The notes under the pieces are model-generated. The model searched no databases and was not told the origin of the DNA. It was given only the letters and a program-made list of their open reading frames with translations. From an uncultured Flavobacteriales bacterium (GTDB taxonomy: Bacteria > Bacteroidota > Bacteroidia > Flavobacteriales_G > NORP312): a stretch of DNA of 41,507 bases. The stretch is taken from assembly GCA_905480125.1 (NCBI GenBank), contig CAJQPE010000045.1, positions 1 through 41,507 of the forward strand. Reading direction: 5' to 3'. The position numbers were made by a program, and so were the translations under genes. This document shows positions 33,838-41,507 of the stretch, piece by piece. Position 1 is the first letter of the stretch, and every line of letters begins with the position of its first letter.

Positions 33838-35732
33838 ACAAGCTCAAAAAAATAGTACTTATTGGCAATCCGAATAGCGGAAAAACATCGCTTTTCAACT
33901 CACTTACTGGCCTTAATCAGAGTGTTGGAAACTATCCAGGCGTTACTGTAGATAAGAAATCAGGAAAATTTACTCATATAAATACCGATTTTGAAGTCTT
34001 CGATTTACCTGGTCTTTACAGTATTAAACCAAAATCTGAAGACGAGAAAGTCGCGGTTCAATTTTTGCAAGAAAGTTCAGCTCAATCTGATACTGTTCTT
34101 TATGTTGCTGATGCATCGAACCTGAAACGTTCATTGCTACTCTGTACACAAATTATGGACAAAAAATGTCGACTTGTAGTAGGGCTCAACATGCTCGATG
34201 TTGCTGAAGATAATGGTATTATAATCGATGAAGATAAGTTAACCGAGCAATTTGGGATTTCTTTTGTTCGGCTAAATAGCAGAACCAGCAAAGGGATTAA
34301 ACATTTAAAAGAACTGCTTAGTAAGGAGCACCATGAAAAAGACTTTTTAGGATTTTCCAACTCCGACTATACTTCTAGTATTTTAAAAAGATACCAAAAA
34401 ATAGATACTATTCTTGCCACTAGCACCACTAAAACAGCAAAAAGAGGGACGCTTACCAAAGTTCTCGACAAATATGCAATGCATCCAATATTGGGTTATT
34501 TCATCTTTTTGTCAATATTAATTTTAATGTTTCAATCTATTTTTAGCTGGTCATCTTATCCCACAGAATGGATTGAATCCGGATTCGGAGCACTTACTCA
34601 TTTTTTGTCTAACATAATGCCCGATCATTTCCTTACCAATTTATTAATAGATGGCGTTTTGGCTGGCTTAGCAGGTATTGTTGTATTCGTGCCTCAAATC
34701 GCCTTCTTGTTTTTCTTTATTGCGATACTTGAGGATAGCGGCTATATGACAAGAGTTAGCTTTATATTAGATAAACTAATGCGCAAAATAGGTCTAAATG
34801 GGCGTTCTGTTATCCCTCTTATTGGCGGAATCGCTTGTGCCATTCCTGCAATAATGAGTGCACGAACAATCAGCAATAAAAAAGAGCGGTTGCTTACAAT
34901 TTTGGTTACCCCGTTAATGACCTGTTCCGCTCGAATTCCAGTCTACATTCTTATTATTTCCATCATCATTCCAAGCGAAACAATTGGAGGTTTTTTTAAC
35001 CTGCAAGGACTTGCTCTGACTGGACTATATTTCATCGGAATTATTATTACTATTCTCGCCTCTTTAGTTTTTAATAAGTTTATAGAAACTGAGGAACATA
35101 GTTCGTTCATAATGGATATGCCTGTTTACAGAATGCCGCGATGGAAAAATATAGGCCTTACGATTCTGGAAAAAGTAAAAGTATTTCTAGTTGATGCTGG
35201 AAAAATAATTGTTGCAATTTCTATTATTCTTTGGGGTCTTTCTTCTTATGGCCCTAGCGAAAAATTTAATGAATTGGAAGTTCGCTTCGAGCAGGGAGAA
35301 ATTGACAAATCTCAGTATAGTTCATTGAAATTAGAAAACTCATTCGCAGGAATGATGGGAAAAACGTTAGAGCCAATTATCGAACCCCTTGGCTTTAATT
35401 GGAAAATGGGTATTGCTTTAGTAACGTCATTTGCCGCCAGAGAGGTATTTGTTGGCACCATGGCTACAATATATAGTGTTGAAGACGAGGAAAACACTAC
35501 CTCTATTCGTGAAAAAATGACACGTGAGACTAATGCTAATGGTGAAAAAGTATACACTTTCGCTGTAGGGTTTTCGTTATTACTATTCTATGCTTTTGCG
35601 ATGCAATGCATGAGTACATTGGCAGTTGTATATAGAGAAACTAAATCTTGGAAATGGCCAACTTTCCAGCTAGTTTACATGACTGGAATCGCTTATTTAT
35701 TTAGCTATATTGCCTTTCAAATTCTTCGATAG
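33834..35732 (+). CDS. feoB: FeoB ferrous iron transporter
   Basis: FeoB is the inner-membrane Fe(II) permease with an N-terminal G domain. The GTPase motifs are G1 GNPNSGKTS (11-19), G2 T38 in GNYPGVT, G3 DLPG (57-60) and G4 NMLD (119-122). The membrane part carries two Gate domains with the repeats GRSVIPLIGGIACAIPAIMSAR and the ITSLVTPLMTCSARIPVY-like block (here LVTPLMTCSARIPVY). At 632 residues it is on the short side, with a compact G-to-membrane linker. The start is a TTG at 33834 overlapping the feoA stop. The SprT-like gene starts on its last base. Confidence 0.95.
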   Translation: MNKLKKIVLIGNPNSGKTSLFNSLTGLNQSVGNYPGVTVDKKSGKFTHINTDFEVFDLPGLYSIKPKSEDEKVAVQFLQESSAQSDTVLYVADASNLKRSLLLCTQIMDKKCRLVVGLNMLDVAEDNGIIIDEDKLTEQFGISFVRLNSRTSKGIKHLKELLSKEHHEKDFLGFSNSDYTSSILKRYQKIDTILATSTTKTAKRGTLTKVLDKYAMHPILGYFIFLSILILMFQSIFSWSSYPTEWIESGFGALTHFLSNIMPDHFLTNLLIDGVLAGLAGIVVFVPQIAFLFFFIAILEDSGYMTRVSFILDKLMRKIGLNGRSVIPLIGGIACAIPAIMSARTISNKKERLLTILVTPLMTCSARIPVYILIISIIIPSETIGGFFNLQGLALTGLYFIGIIITILASLVFNKFIETEEHSSFIMDMPVYRMPRWKNIGLTILEKVKVFLVDAGKIIVAISIILWGLSSYGPSEKFNELEVRFEQGEIDKSQYSSLKLENSFAGMMGKTLEPIIEPLGFNWKMGIALVTSFAAREVFVGTMATIYSVEDEENTTSIREKMTRETNANGEKVYTFAVGFSLLLFYAFAMQCMSTLAVVYRETKSWKWPTFQLVYMTGIAYLFSYIAFQILR

Positions 35733-36334
35733 TGAAAGAACTAAAGCAATTTCTTCCCCAAAATTCTTTTGAGAAAGTTATTGAACATTTTGATGAGTCA
35801 TTTACCCTCAAAATCGTAAAACCTCGTAAAAGCAAGTTGGGCGACTTTAGACCAAATTCCTCGCGGAACCTACCATCTAAGATTACTATAAATAATAATC
35901 TCAATCAATATTCCTTTCTAATAACTTTAATTCATGAGATTTCTCATCATACGGTTTGGAAGAAATATAGAAGTAAAGTCGCCCCACATGGTAAAGAATG
36001 GAAATCAGAATTCAAATACCTAATGTTACCTTTTCTCCATCCTTCAATTTTACCAGAAGATGTTATTAAAGCTATTTCAAAGTACTTGATTAACCCAAAG
36101 GCCGCAAGTTGCTCGGATGTAAACCTATATCGCACATTATCTTCGTATGATGACATCGATGGTGACAAAATAATGCTTGAATTAATCCCTGACAATGCAC
36201 TTTTTTCAATTTCAAATGACCGTATTTTCAGAAAAGGAATAAAACGCAGAACAAGGTATCTTTGCACAGAAATTCGAACAAAAAAACAGTTTACTGTTCA
36301 AGGCACAGCTTTTGTAAAAATTGTTGATAAGTAA
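35732..36334 (+). CDS. SprT-like zinc metallopeptidase-fold protein
   Basis: This 200-residue protein has the HEISHH zinc site (H68, E69, H72) and a probable third ligand H86 in PHGKEW, the SprT layout. The C-terminal half carries CTEIRTKKQFTVQGTAF-like strands where a zinc ribbon often lies, but only one of the usual cysteines is present. SprT-like proteins relate to Spartan-type proteases, though bacterial members have unclear roles. The GTG start uses the last base of the feoB stop codon, so it belongs to the feo transcript. Whether it has any iron-related role is not known. Confidence 0.85.
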   Translation: MKELKQFLPQNSFEKVIEHFDESFTLKIVKPRKSKLGDFRPNSSRNLPSKITINNNLNQYSFLITLIHEISHHTVWKKYRSKVAPHGKEWKSEFKYLMLPFLHPSILPEDVIKAISKYLINPKAASCSDVNLYRTLSSYDDIDGDKIMLELIPDNALFSISNDRIFRKGIKRRTRYLCTEIRTKKQFTVQGTAFVKIVDK

Positions 36335-36398
36335 GGACTTTTCGAATACCAATTTCACTCATTGAATAGCTACTTTAGCGATAAATTAAGAAAGCGTT

Positions 36399-37688
36399 AT
36401 GTATTCAAGTATAATGGAAGCATCCCCCCTATTAAAAGTATCCGACATGGCAGAAAACCTTGTAGGATCAGAGATTATTAAATTAGCGGGAGAAGTGAAG
36501 CAAAAAATTGCTGCGGGTGAAAAGATCTATAATTATACCATTGGAGATTTCGATCCTGAAATATTTCCTATACCCAAAGAGCTGACTGAAGAAATTATCA
36601 AAGCATATCAAGCAGGGCATACCAATTATCCAGCTGCCAACGGCATGGAAGAACTACGTAAGTCGGTGTCGAGATATCTGCATACGCGGGGTGGTGTTGA
36701 ATATAACGAAAGTCAAATTCTAATCTCTGGTGGTGCAAGACCATTAATATACGCTATTTATCAGACCATTATCGACGAAGGCGACACAGTTGTTTTTCCT
36801 ACTCCTTCTTGGAATAACAATCATTATTGCCATATTACCGGAGCAAAACAGATCAAAATTGAAGGTTCTCCAGACAACAACTTCATGCCCACAGCGAAAG
36901 ATATTAAACCTTATATCGCTGAGGCAAAAATTATAGCATTGTGCTCGCCCCTTAATCCAACAGGAACAACATTTTCTGAAAAAGGATTAGAAGAAATCTG
37001 TGACTTAATTTTAGAAGAAAATAAAAAACGTGGTGAACAAAAGAAACCCGTTTACTTGCTGTTTGACCAAATATACTGGCAGCTAACACATGGTTTAACG
37101 ATACATGTAGATCCTGTTTCTCTTCGGCCAAGAATGAAAAACTACACCATATATGTTGACGGAATCTCAAAAGCTTTTGCCGCTACAGGAGTTAGAGTGG
37201 GCTGGGCTTTTGGGCCTCAAAAAGTAATTAATAAAATGCGTTCTATTTGCAGCCACCTTGGAGCATGGTCTCCAAAAGCAGAACAAATTGCATGTGCTAA
37301 TTATTTAATGAACGATCATGCTGTAGACAGCTATTTAGTTGATATTAAATCGAAAATAAACAAACGATTAGAAACGTTTTACTCTGGTTTCGCTAATCTA
37401 AAGTCACAAGGATATAGAGTAAGTGCCATCGCCCCGCAAGCAGCAATGTACCTAACCGTAAAAATTAGTATTCAAGGAAGTACTACGCCAGATGGGATGA
37501 AATTGACTACGGCCGAGGCGGTAACCAAGTATTTATTGAACGATGCTAAAATTGCACTTGTACCGTTCTATGCTTTTGGAGCTTCAAAAAAATCGTCATG
37601 GTATCGCCTTTCTGTTGGAACGGTAAAAATTGAAGATATCCCTGGATTCTTTGGAAATTTAAGAGCTTCTTTGGATAGACTTACTTAA
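36399..37688 (+). CDS. Class I/II PLP-dependent aminotransferase
   Basis: This fold-type I aminotransferase has N186 and PTG in SPLNPTGTTF, D223 in LLFDQIYW and the PLP lysine K258 in DGISKAFAATGVRVGW, followed by the arginine for substrate carboxylate. The 429 residues are typical. The substrate cannot be fixed; aspartate or aromatic amino acids are possible. The start could be ATG 36399 or ATG 36414 (MEASPLLKVSD); the latter begins closer to where family members start. It ends one base before manC, so the two are likely co-transcribed. A near-match -7 element, TACTTTAG, lies at 36371-36378. Confidence 0.88.
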   Translation: MYSSIMEASPLLKVSDMAENLVGSEIIKLAGEVKQKIAAGEKIYNYTIGDFDPEIFPIPKELTEEIIKAYQAGHTNYPAANGMEELRKSVSRYLHTRGGVEYNESQILISGGARPLIYAIYQTIIDEGDTVVFPTPSWNNNHYCHITGAKQIKIEGSPDNNFMPTAKDIKPYIAEAKIIALCSPLNPTGTTFSEKGLEEICDLILEENKKRGEQKKPVYLLFDQIYWQLTHGLTIHVDPVSLRPRMKNYTIYVDGISKAFAATGVRVGWAFGPQKVINKMRSICSHLGAWSPKAEQIACANYLMNDHAVDSYLVDIKSKINKRLETFYSGFANLKSQGYRVSAIAPQAAMYLTVKISIQGSTTPDGMKLTTAEAVTKYLLNDAKIALVPFYAFGASKKSSWYRLSVGTVKIEDIPGFFGNLRASLDRLT

Positions 37689-37689
37689 A

Positions 37690-38766
37690 ATGAAAAACAA
37701 TTACGCAGTCATAATGGCTGGAGGCATCGGCAGCAGGTTTTGGCCTATGAGCCGTGCTGAAATGCCCAAGCAATTCCTAGATATTTTAGGGACAGGAAAA
37801 ACACTTATTCAACAAACTGTTGACCGTTTTAAAACCATTTGTCCTGTTGAAAACATTCTCATTGTTACCAACGAGCAATACAAATCGATTGTTCTTGAGC
37901 AGCTTCCGCAGCTTAGTGAAAAGCAAGTTGTTTGTGAACCTATGATGCGAAATACAGCTCCATGTATTGCATATGCAAATTACAAAATAGCTGCTAAAAA
38001 CCCGAATGCAAACATTGTCGTTGCTCCTTCAGACCACTTAGTTCTTAACCAACCCGAATTTGATAAAATTATTAATGCGGCAATTGAGCAATCCGATCAT
38101 AACGATTGTCTGGTAACACTAGGTATAAAACCTTCGAGACCAGATACTGGTTATGGTTACATCCAGTTTATAGAAGAGTCTAAGGAGGTTGGCAATCACG
38201 TTAGAAAAGTAAAAACGTTTACCGAGAAACCTACTCTAGAAATCGCTCAGCAGTTTATAGAGAGCGGAGATTTTTACTGGAATTCTGGAATATTTATTTG
38301 GAATGTTCAAAGTATTTACAAAGCGTTTGAACTGTTACTTCCTGAAGTTGATTCGCTATTTAAACAAGGTATTGGAAAATACAATACTTCCGAAGAAAAA
38401 GCATTCATCACACGAATTTACCCCACCTGCAAAAACGTTTCTATTGACTATGGTATTATGGAAAATGCCGACAATGTTTATGTTGTATTAAGTGATTTTG
38501 GTTGGTCTGATATAGGTACCTGGGGCTCTTTATACACACACTTAGCCCACGACAAAACTGGTAACGGAGTTATTGGTGAGGATGTACACATGTATGATTC
38601 TAAAGATTGTATTGTAAACGTACCTAAAGATAAATTAGTAGTACTGCAAGGACTGGAGAACTACATCGTAGTAGAAAGCAACGACACTCTTCTTGTCTGT
38701 AAAAAAGAAGACGAACAAAAGATTAAGCAGTTTGTGAGTGATATAAAGTCTAAGGCTCAGAACTAA
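37690..38766 (+). CDS. manC: Mannose-1-phosphate guanylyltransferase
   Basis: The enzyme makes GDP-mannose from mannose-1-phosphate and GTP, a precursor for surface glycans and GDP-fucose. The pyrophosphorylase motif GGIGSRFWPMSR (11-22) with K27 in MPKQFL, the TFTEKP block and FYWNSGIFIW are present. At 358 residues it has only the nucleotidyltransferase domain, without the isomerase half of bifunctional enzymes. It directly follows the aminotransferase gene. No other sugar-nucleotide gene is in the window except the lone acetyltransferase at 2946. Confidence 0.95.
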   Translation: MKNNYAVIMAGGIGSRFWPMSRAEMPKQFLDILGTGKTLIQQTVDRFKTICPVENILIVTNEQYKSIVLEQLPQLSEKQVVCEPMMRNTAPCIAYANYKIAAKNPNANIVVAPSDHLVLNQPEFDKIINAAIEQSDHNDCLVTLGIKPSRPDTGYGYIQFIEESKEVGNHVRKVKTFTEKPTLEIAQQFIESGDFYWNSGIFIWNVQSIYKAFELLLPEVDSLFKQGIGKYNTSEEKAFITRIYPTCKNVSIDYGIMENADNVYVVLSDFGWSDIGTWGSLYTHLAHDKTGNGVIGEDVHMYDSKDCIVNVPKDKLVVLQGLENYIVVESNDTLLVCKKEDEQKIKQFVSDIKSKAQN

Positions 38767-38832
38767 AACTAGTTCTGTCATTGATATTTTCGAGCAGTAA
38801 AAGTTCTAATTTTTCAAGATATTATGCTGCTA

Positions 38833-38854
38833 GGGACTTGAAAGTTTCGGTCCC
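38833..38854. other. Hairpin between convergent manC and fumC
   Basis: GGGAC (38833-38837) pairs with GTCCC (38850-38854), and GAA and TTC inside can extend the stem. There is no U-tract on the plus strand, so a terminator role is doubtful, but the position between convergent genes is suggestive. Confidence 0.25.
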
Positions 38855-38880
38855 ATCCAGACCTGTAACAACCTTCTCAA

Positions 38881-40281
38881 CTAGTCTAAAGTACCAATCA
38901 TCTTTTTAGGATTTACCCACTCATCATACTTTTCTTCAGGTACATAGCCTAAACGAATTGCTTCCTCTTTTAATGTCGTTCCGTTAGCATGAGCAGTATT
39001 TGCAATTTCGGCTGCCTTATAGTAACCGATTTTTGTATTTAAAGCTGTAACTAACATTAATGAGCTATTCAATAATTCTTGGATTCGAGTGTGATTAGGC
39101 TCTATTCCAGCAGCACAATGCTCTTCGAAAGACATACATGCATCGCCAATTAGTCTGGCACTTTGCAATAGGTTAGCAGCCATCATTGGCTTAAATACAT
39201 TCAATTCATAATGCCCTTGTGCTCCACCTACTGCAACAGCAACATCATTACCCATTACTTGGGCACAAACCATCGTTAGTGCTTCGCACTGTGTTGGATT
39301 TACTTTTCCTGGCATGATTGACGAACCTGGCTCATTTGCGGGAATAATCAACTCACCAATTCCCGAACGTGGTCCTGATGCCATCATTCGGATATCGTTT
39401 GCAATTTTATTTAAAGACACCGCCATCTGCTTCAACGCTCCATGTGTTTCAACAATTGCATCGTGTGCTGCAAGGGCTTCAAACTTATTTTCCGCGGTTA
39501 TAAATGGTAATCCCGTAAATTCAGCTATCTTTTTTGCAACTAAAACGTCATAACCTGCTGGGGTATTTAAACCTGTACCAACAGCCGTTCCGCCTAATGC
39601 CAATTCCGACATATGATCTAACGTATTTTCCAATGCCTTTATGCCGTGATTCAATTGAGAAACGTAACCAGAAAACTCTTGTCCAACAGTTAAAGGAGTC
39701 GCATCCATTAAATGCGTTCTACCAATTTTAACAACATCTTTAAAATCTTCTGACTTCCTTTTCAAAGTGTCGCGCAACTTCTTTACACCAGGAATAGTTG
39801 TTTCAACTATCATTTTGTAGCACGCAATGTGCATTCCTGTGGGGAATGTGTCGTTAGATGATTGCGATTTATTTACATCATCGTTTGGGCTCAGCGTTTT
39901 TTCGCCTTCTCCCATCTTATGACCAGCAATAACGTGCGCACGATTAGCAATTACTTCGTTACAATTCATGTTACTTTGTGTTCCTGAACCTGTTTGCCAT
40001 ATTACCAATGGAAACTGATCGTTATGCTTTCCTGCAAGAATCTCATCACAAACTTCAGAAATTTGATCTCTTTTTTCGGCAGACAAAACTCCTAAATCAC
40101 AATTTGCGTGAGCAGCTGATTTTTTTAAATAAGCGAAACCGTAAACGACCTCTAAAGGCATACTTGCCGCAGCACCTATTTTAAAATTATTTCTTGAGCG
40201 TTCAGTTTGCGCACCCCAATATTTGTCTGCCGGCACATTTACTTCGCCCATTGTGTCCTTCTCTATTCTGTAATCCATCAT
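38881..40281 (-). CDS. fumC: Class II fumarate hydratase
   Basis: This iron-free enzyme interconverts fumarate and malate in the citric-acid cycle. Landmarks are [45 protein letters not shown] with the catalytic histidine, and the signature [16 protein letters not shown]. With the start at ATG 40281 ([12 protein letters not shown]) the protein has 466 residues, nearly equal to E. coli FumC; the frame also reaches a TTG at 40299. A -7 match lies directly upstream. The acid-binding fold suggests standard activity; no missing residue was noticed. Confidence 0.96.
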   Translation of the reverse strand: MMDYRIEKDTMGEVNVPADKYWGAQTERSRNNFKIGAAASMPLEVVYGFAYLKKSAAHANCDLGVLSAEKRDQISEVCDEILAGKHNDQFPLVIWQTGSGTQSNMNCNEVIANRAHVIAGHKMGEGEKTLSPNDDVNKSQSSNDTFPTGMHIACYKMIVETTIPGVKKLRDTLKRKSEDFKDVVKIGRTHLMDATPLTVGQEFSGYVSQLNHGIKALENTLDHMSELALGGTAVGTGLNTPAGYDVLVAKKIAEFTGLPFITAENKFEALAAHDAIVETHGALKQMAVSLNKIANDIRMMASGPRSGIGELIIPANEPGSSIMPGKVNPTQCEALTMVCAQVMGNDVAVAVGGAQGHYELNVFKPMMAANLLQSARLIGDACMSFEEHCAAGIEPNHTRIQELLNSSLMLVTALNTKIGYYKAAEIANTAHANGTTLKEEAIRLGYVPEEKYDEWVNPKKMIGTLD

Positions 40282-40296
40282 AATCGATTTATTCGA

Positions 40297-40304
40297 CAAA
40301 TTTA
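40297..40304 (-). promoter_or_regulatory. -7 element for fumC
   Basis: Read on the minus strand the site is TAAATTTG, 16 bases before the ATG at 40281. No TTG at the right spacing is seen. It overlaps the alternative TTG start codon, which supports the ATG as the start. Confidence 0.35.
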
Positions 40305-40365
40305 AGTTTAAAAGCTGTTTTCAGTTTATAAAATAGTGCTATTTTAGCAGCAAATTAAAAACAGT

Positions 40366-40521
40366 ATGCAAACTATTGGTATTTTTATTTTTTTCGGGGT
40401 TATTGGAATGGCGTTTTGGTTATTGATATTCTTAATTTCTTTCCTTCCTTATGTGGCCACACTTTTGATATTAGATAAAGTGAACCCTCCATTAGCTGAG
40501 AAACTAGCTATCTGGAAATAG
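40366..40521 (+). CDS. Small membrane protein, 51 residues
   Basis: This short gene runs from ATG 40366 to TAG 40519-40521. The product is hydrophobic (FIFFGVIGMAFWLLIFLISF) with one long membrane segment at about residues 4-34, then a short charged tail (LDKVNPPLAEKLAIWK). A near-match -7 element, TATTTTAG, lies at 40340-40347. It is divergent from fumC and convergent with arsC, with two bases between the stops. No family is recognised. The tight packing and a proper start argue for a real gene, though at this size chance cannot be excluded. Confidence 0.55.
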   Translation: MQTIGIFIFFGVIGMAFWLLIFLISFLPYVATLLILDKVNPPLAEKLAIWK

Positions 40522-40523
40522 CT

Positions 40524-40871
40524 TTAGATTAGTTCCAAAACCTTTTCGGGAGGTCTTCCTAAGACTGCTTTATTACCTTTTATTACGATTGGTCGCTCTA
40601 TTAATTTTGGATTTTCGACCATGGCCGCTAACAATTGATCATCCGATAAATCTTGTCCTTTATACTTTTCTTTGAAAATAGCTTCTCCTTTCCTCAGAAT
40701 TTGATTTGGTGATAATCCCAGTTTTTTTAACACCGTTTTTAACACTGCTATTGTGGGTACATCTTTAAGGTATTCTAATATTTCTGGTTCTATACCATTA
40801 TCTATAAGTATTTTAAGTGTTTGTCTGCTCTTCGAACAACGAGGATTATGATATATTTTGAATTTATTCAT
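40524..40871 (-). CDS. arsC: Arsenate reductase (glutaredoxin-dependent, ArsC family)
   Basis: The 115-residue thioredoxin-fold protein has the catalytic cysteine C12 in NPRCSKSRQTL and three arginines R60, R93 (LIERPIVI) and R106 (LGRPPEK), which match C12, R60, R94 and R107 of plasmid R773 ArsC. Such enzymes reduce arsenate with glutathione and glutaredoxin; Bacteroidota members may serve other thiol chemistry, since no ars pump or regulator is nearby. It ends two bases from the small membrane protein gene on the other strand. Confidence 0.92.
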   Translation of the reverse strand: MNKFKIYHNPRCSKSRQTLKILIDNGIEPEILEYLKDVPTIAVLKTVLKKLGLSPNQILRKGEAIFKEKYKGQDLSDDQLLAAMVENPKLIERPIVIKGNKAVLGRPPEKVLELI

Positions 40872-40949
40872 ATCTTTTGATAATTAACTATTTATTAAAA
40901 CACCCACTCTACTCTATACTAATTTTGACTAACTGTAAATCTTACCTCT

Positions 40950-41507
40950 TTAACCAGTCTTAGCTACCCCGCCTTTTCCATACATCATCAAAAAAGCTTT
41001 GATGAACTCATCAATCTCACCATCCATCACACCTTGCACATTGGATGTCTCCTGACCAGTTCTTACATCTTTCACAAGTTTATAAGGATGAAAAACATAA
41101 TTTCTAATTTGAGAACCCCACTCTATGGCCATTTTGTTTCCTTCTATTTCAGATCGTTCCGCGTCTCTCTTGCGCATTTCTTGTTCGTAAAGCTTGGATT
41201 TTAGCAGCTTCATCGCTTTCTCCTTATTTTCTAATTGAGATCGAGTTTCGGAGTTCTCAATAATAAACCCTGATGGAGCATGCTTTAATCTAACTGCTGT
41301 TTCAATTTTATTAACGCCCTGACCACCGGCACCGCCAGCACGAAAAGTGTCCCAAGAAATATCTGCAGGATTTATATCAATGTCAATATTGTCATCGACT
41401 AACGGGTAGACAAAGACTGAAGCAAATGAAGTGTGACGTTTCGCATTAGAATCGAACGGAGATATTCGAACTAACCGATGTACTCCATTTTCGCCTTTTA
41501 AATAACC
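40950..41507 (-). CDS. prfB: Peptide chain release factor 2, 3' part
   Basis: The frame is open to the window edge, so only the C-terminal 185 residues are seen. They include the domain 3 hydrolysis motif in [12 protein letters not shown] (GGQ) after [21 protein letters not shown] and VYPLV, and the C-terminal tail with [18 protein letters not shown]2 ends translation at UGA and UAA. The SPF-type stop-reading motif and the programmed frameshift site, if this gene has one, lie beyond the edge. The shorter ORF starting at 41213 is only its internal ATG. Confidence 0.95.
   Translation of the reverse strand, partial: GYLKGENGVHRLVRISPFDSNAKRHTSFASVFVYPLVDDNIDIDINPADISWDTFRAGGAGGQGVNKIETAVRLKHAPSGFIIENSETRSQLENKEKAMKLLKSKLYEQEMRKRDAERSEIEGNKMAIEWGSQIRNYVFHPYKLVKDVRTGQETSNVQGVMDGEIDEFIKAFLMMYGKGGVAKTG

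Noticed and set aside
38824-38890. A frame after the fumC stop that reads like a protein tail (ending ETFKSLAA)
   Set aside because: FumC already ends where family members end, and the tail has no upstream gene in its frame; chance is the likelier explanation.
1-41507. tRNA, rRNA, CRISPR arrays, transposases, phage genes and toxin-antitoxin pairs
   Set aside because: I looked for cloverleaf T-loop motifs, regularly spaced repeats, DDE or integrase motifs and small gene pairs of these kinds and found none; the YwqK-like repeat protein has no toxin partner next to it.

Overview
This window is from an AT-rich member of the Bacteroidota, most likely a free-living aerobic (probably marine) Flavobacteriales relative. 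The evidence is a type IX secretion (T9SS) sorting domain, many lipoproteins, promoters of the TTG-N19-TAnnTTTG type, little Shine-Dalgarno signal, and family-typical versions of PolA, FeoB, CysS, the membrane pyrophosphatase and SDR-type threonine dehydrogenase. No tRNA, rRNA, CRISPR array, insertion sequence or phage gene was seen. Species cannot be named from the sequence alone.

Layout. 1-1818: the end of a thioredoxin-like gene, then a secreted T9SS protein split by one in-frame stop. 1860-6396: DUF3108, tryptophan 2,3-dioxygenase and an M23 endopeptidase. A 1.4-kb patch (2664-4128) between the first two holds one intact acetyltransferase and two broken gene remnants. 6393-8463: a lipoprotein, a LuxE-like adenylating enzyme and a divergent lipoprotein. 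8513-12073: hppD and hmgA (tyrosine breakdown), then divergent L-threonine dehydrogenase. 12236-18544: a YwqK/MORN-repeat protein, cysS, an M28/glutaminyl-cyclase-like lipoprotein and polA. 18640-21364: a tandemly duplicated two-gene cassette (lipoprotein plus small secreted protein, twice) with its own promoter, of unknown function. 21368-27571 (minus): a secreted protein, folA-thyA, a CNT nucleoside transporter, a bifunctional nuclease-family protein and etfBA. 27746-31621: pdhB and a membrane pyrophosphatase fused to a YceI domain. 31674-33157 (minus): an MlaEF-like lipid transporter. 33256-36334: a tiny lipoprotein, then feoA-feoB-sprT-like. 36399-38766: an aminotransferase and mannose-1-phosphate guanylyltransferase. 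38881-41507: fumC, a tiny membrane protein, arsC and the 3' part of prfB.

How the genes work together. Three ring- or indole-opening dioxygenases (TDO, HPPD, HGD) and threonine dehydrogenase form an amino-acid catabolic neighbourhood. EtfAB, PdhB, FumC and the pyrophosphatase are central energy metabolism. FolA and ThyA are the usual coupled thymidylate pair. The M28/QC-like lipoprotein fits four exported proteins here whose predicted mature N-terminus is Gln.

The most interesting items are the duplicated lipoprotein/secreted-protein cassette, the pyrophosphatase-YceI fusion, the stop-interrupted T9SS gene, the scar of gene remnants beside tryptophan dioxygenase, and the feoA promoter with an overlapping dyad and almost no leader.
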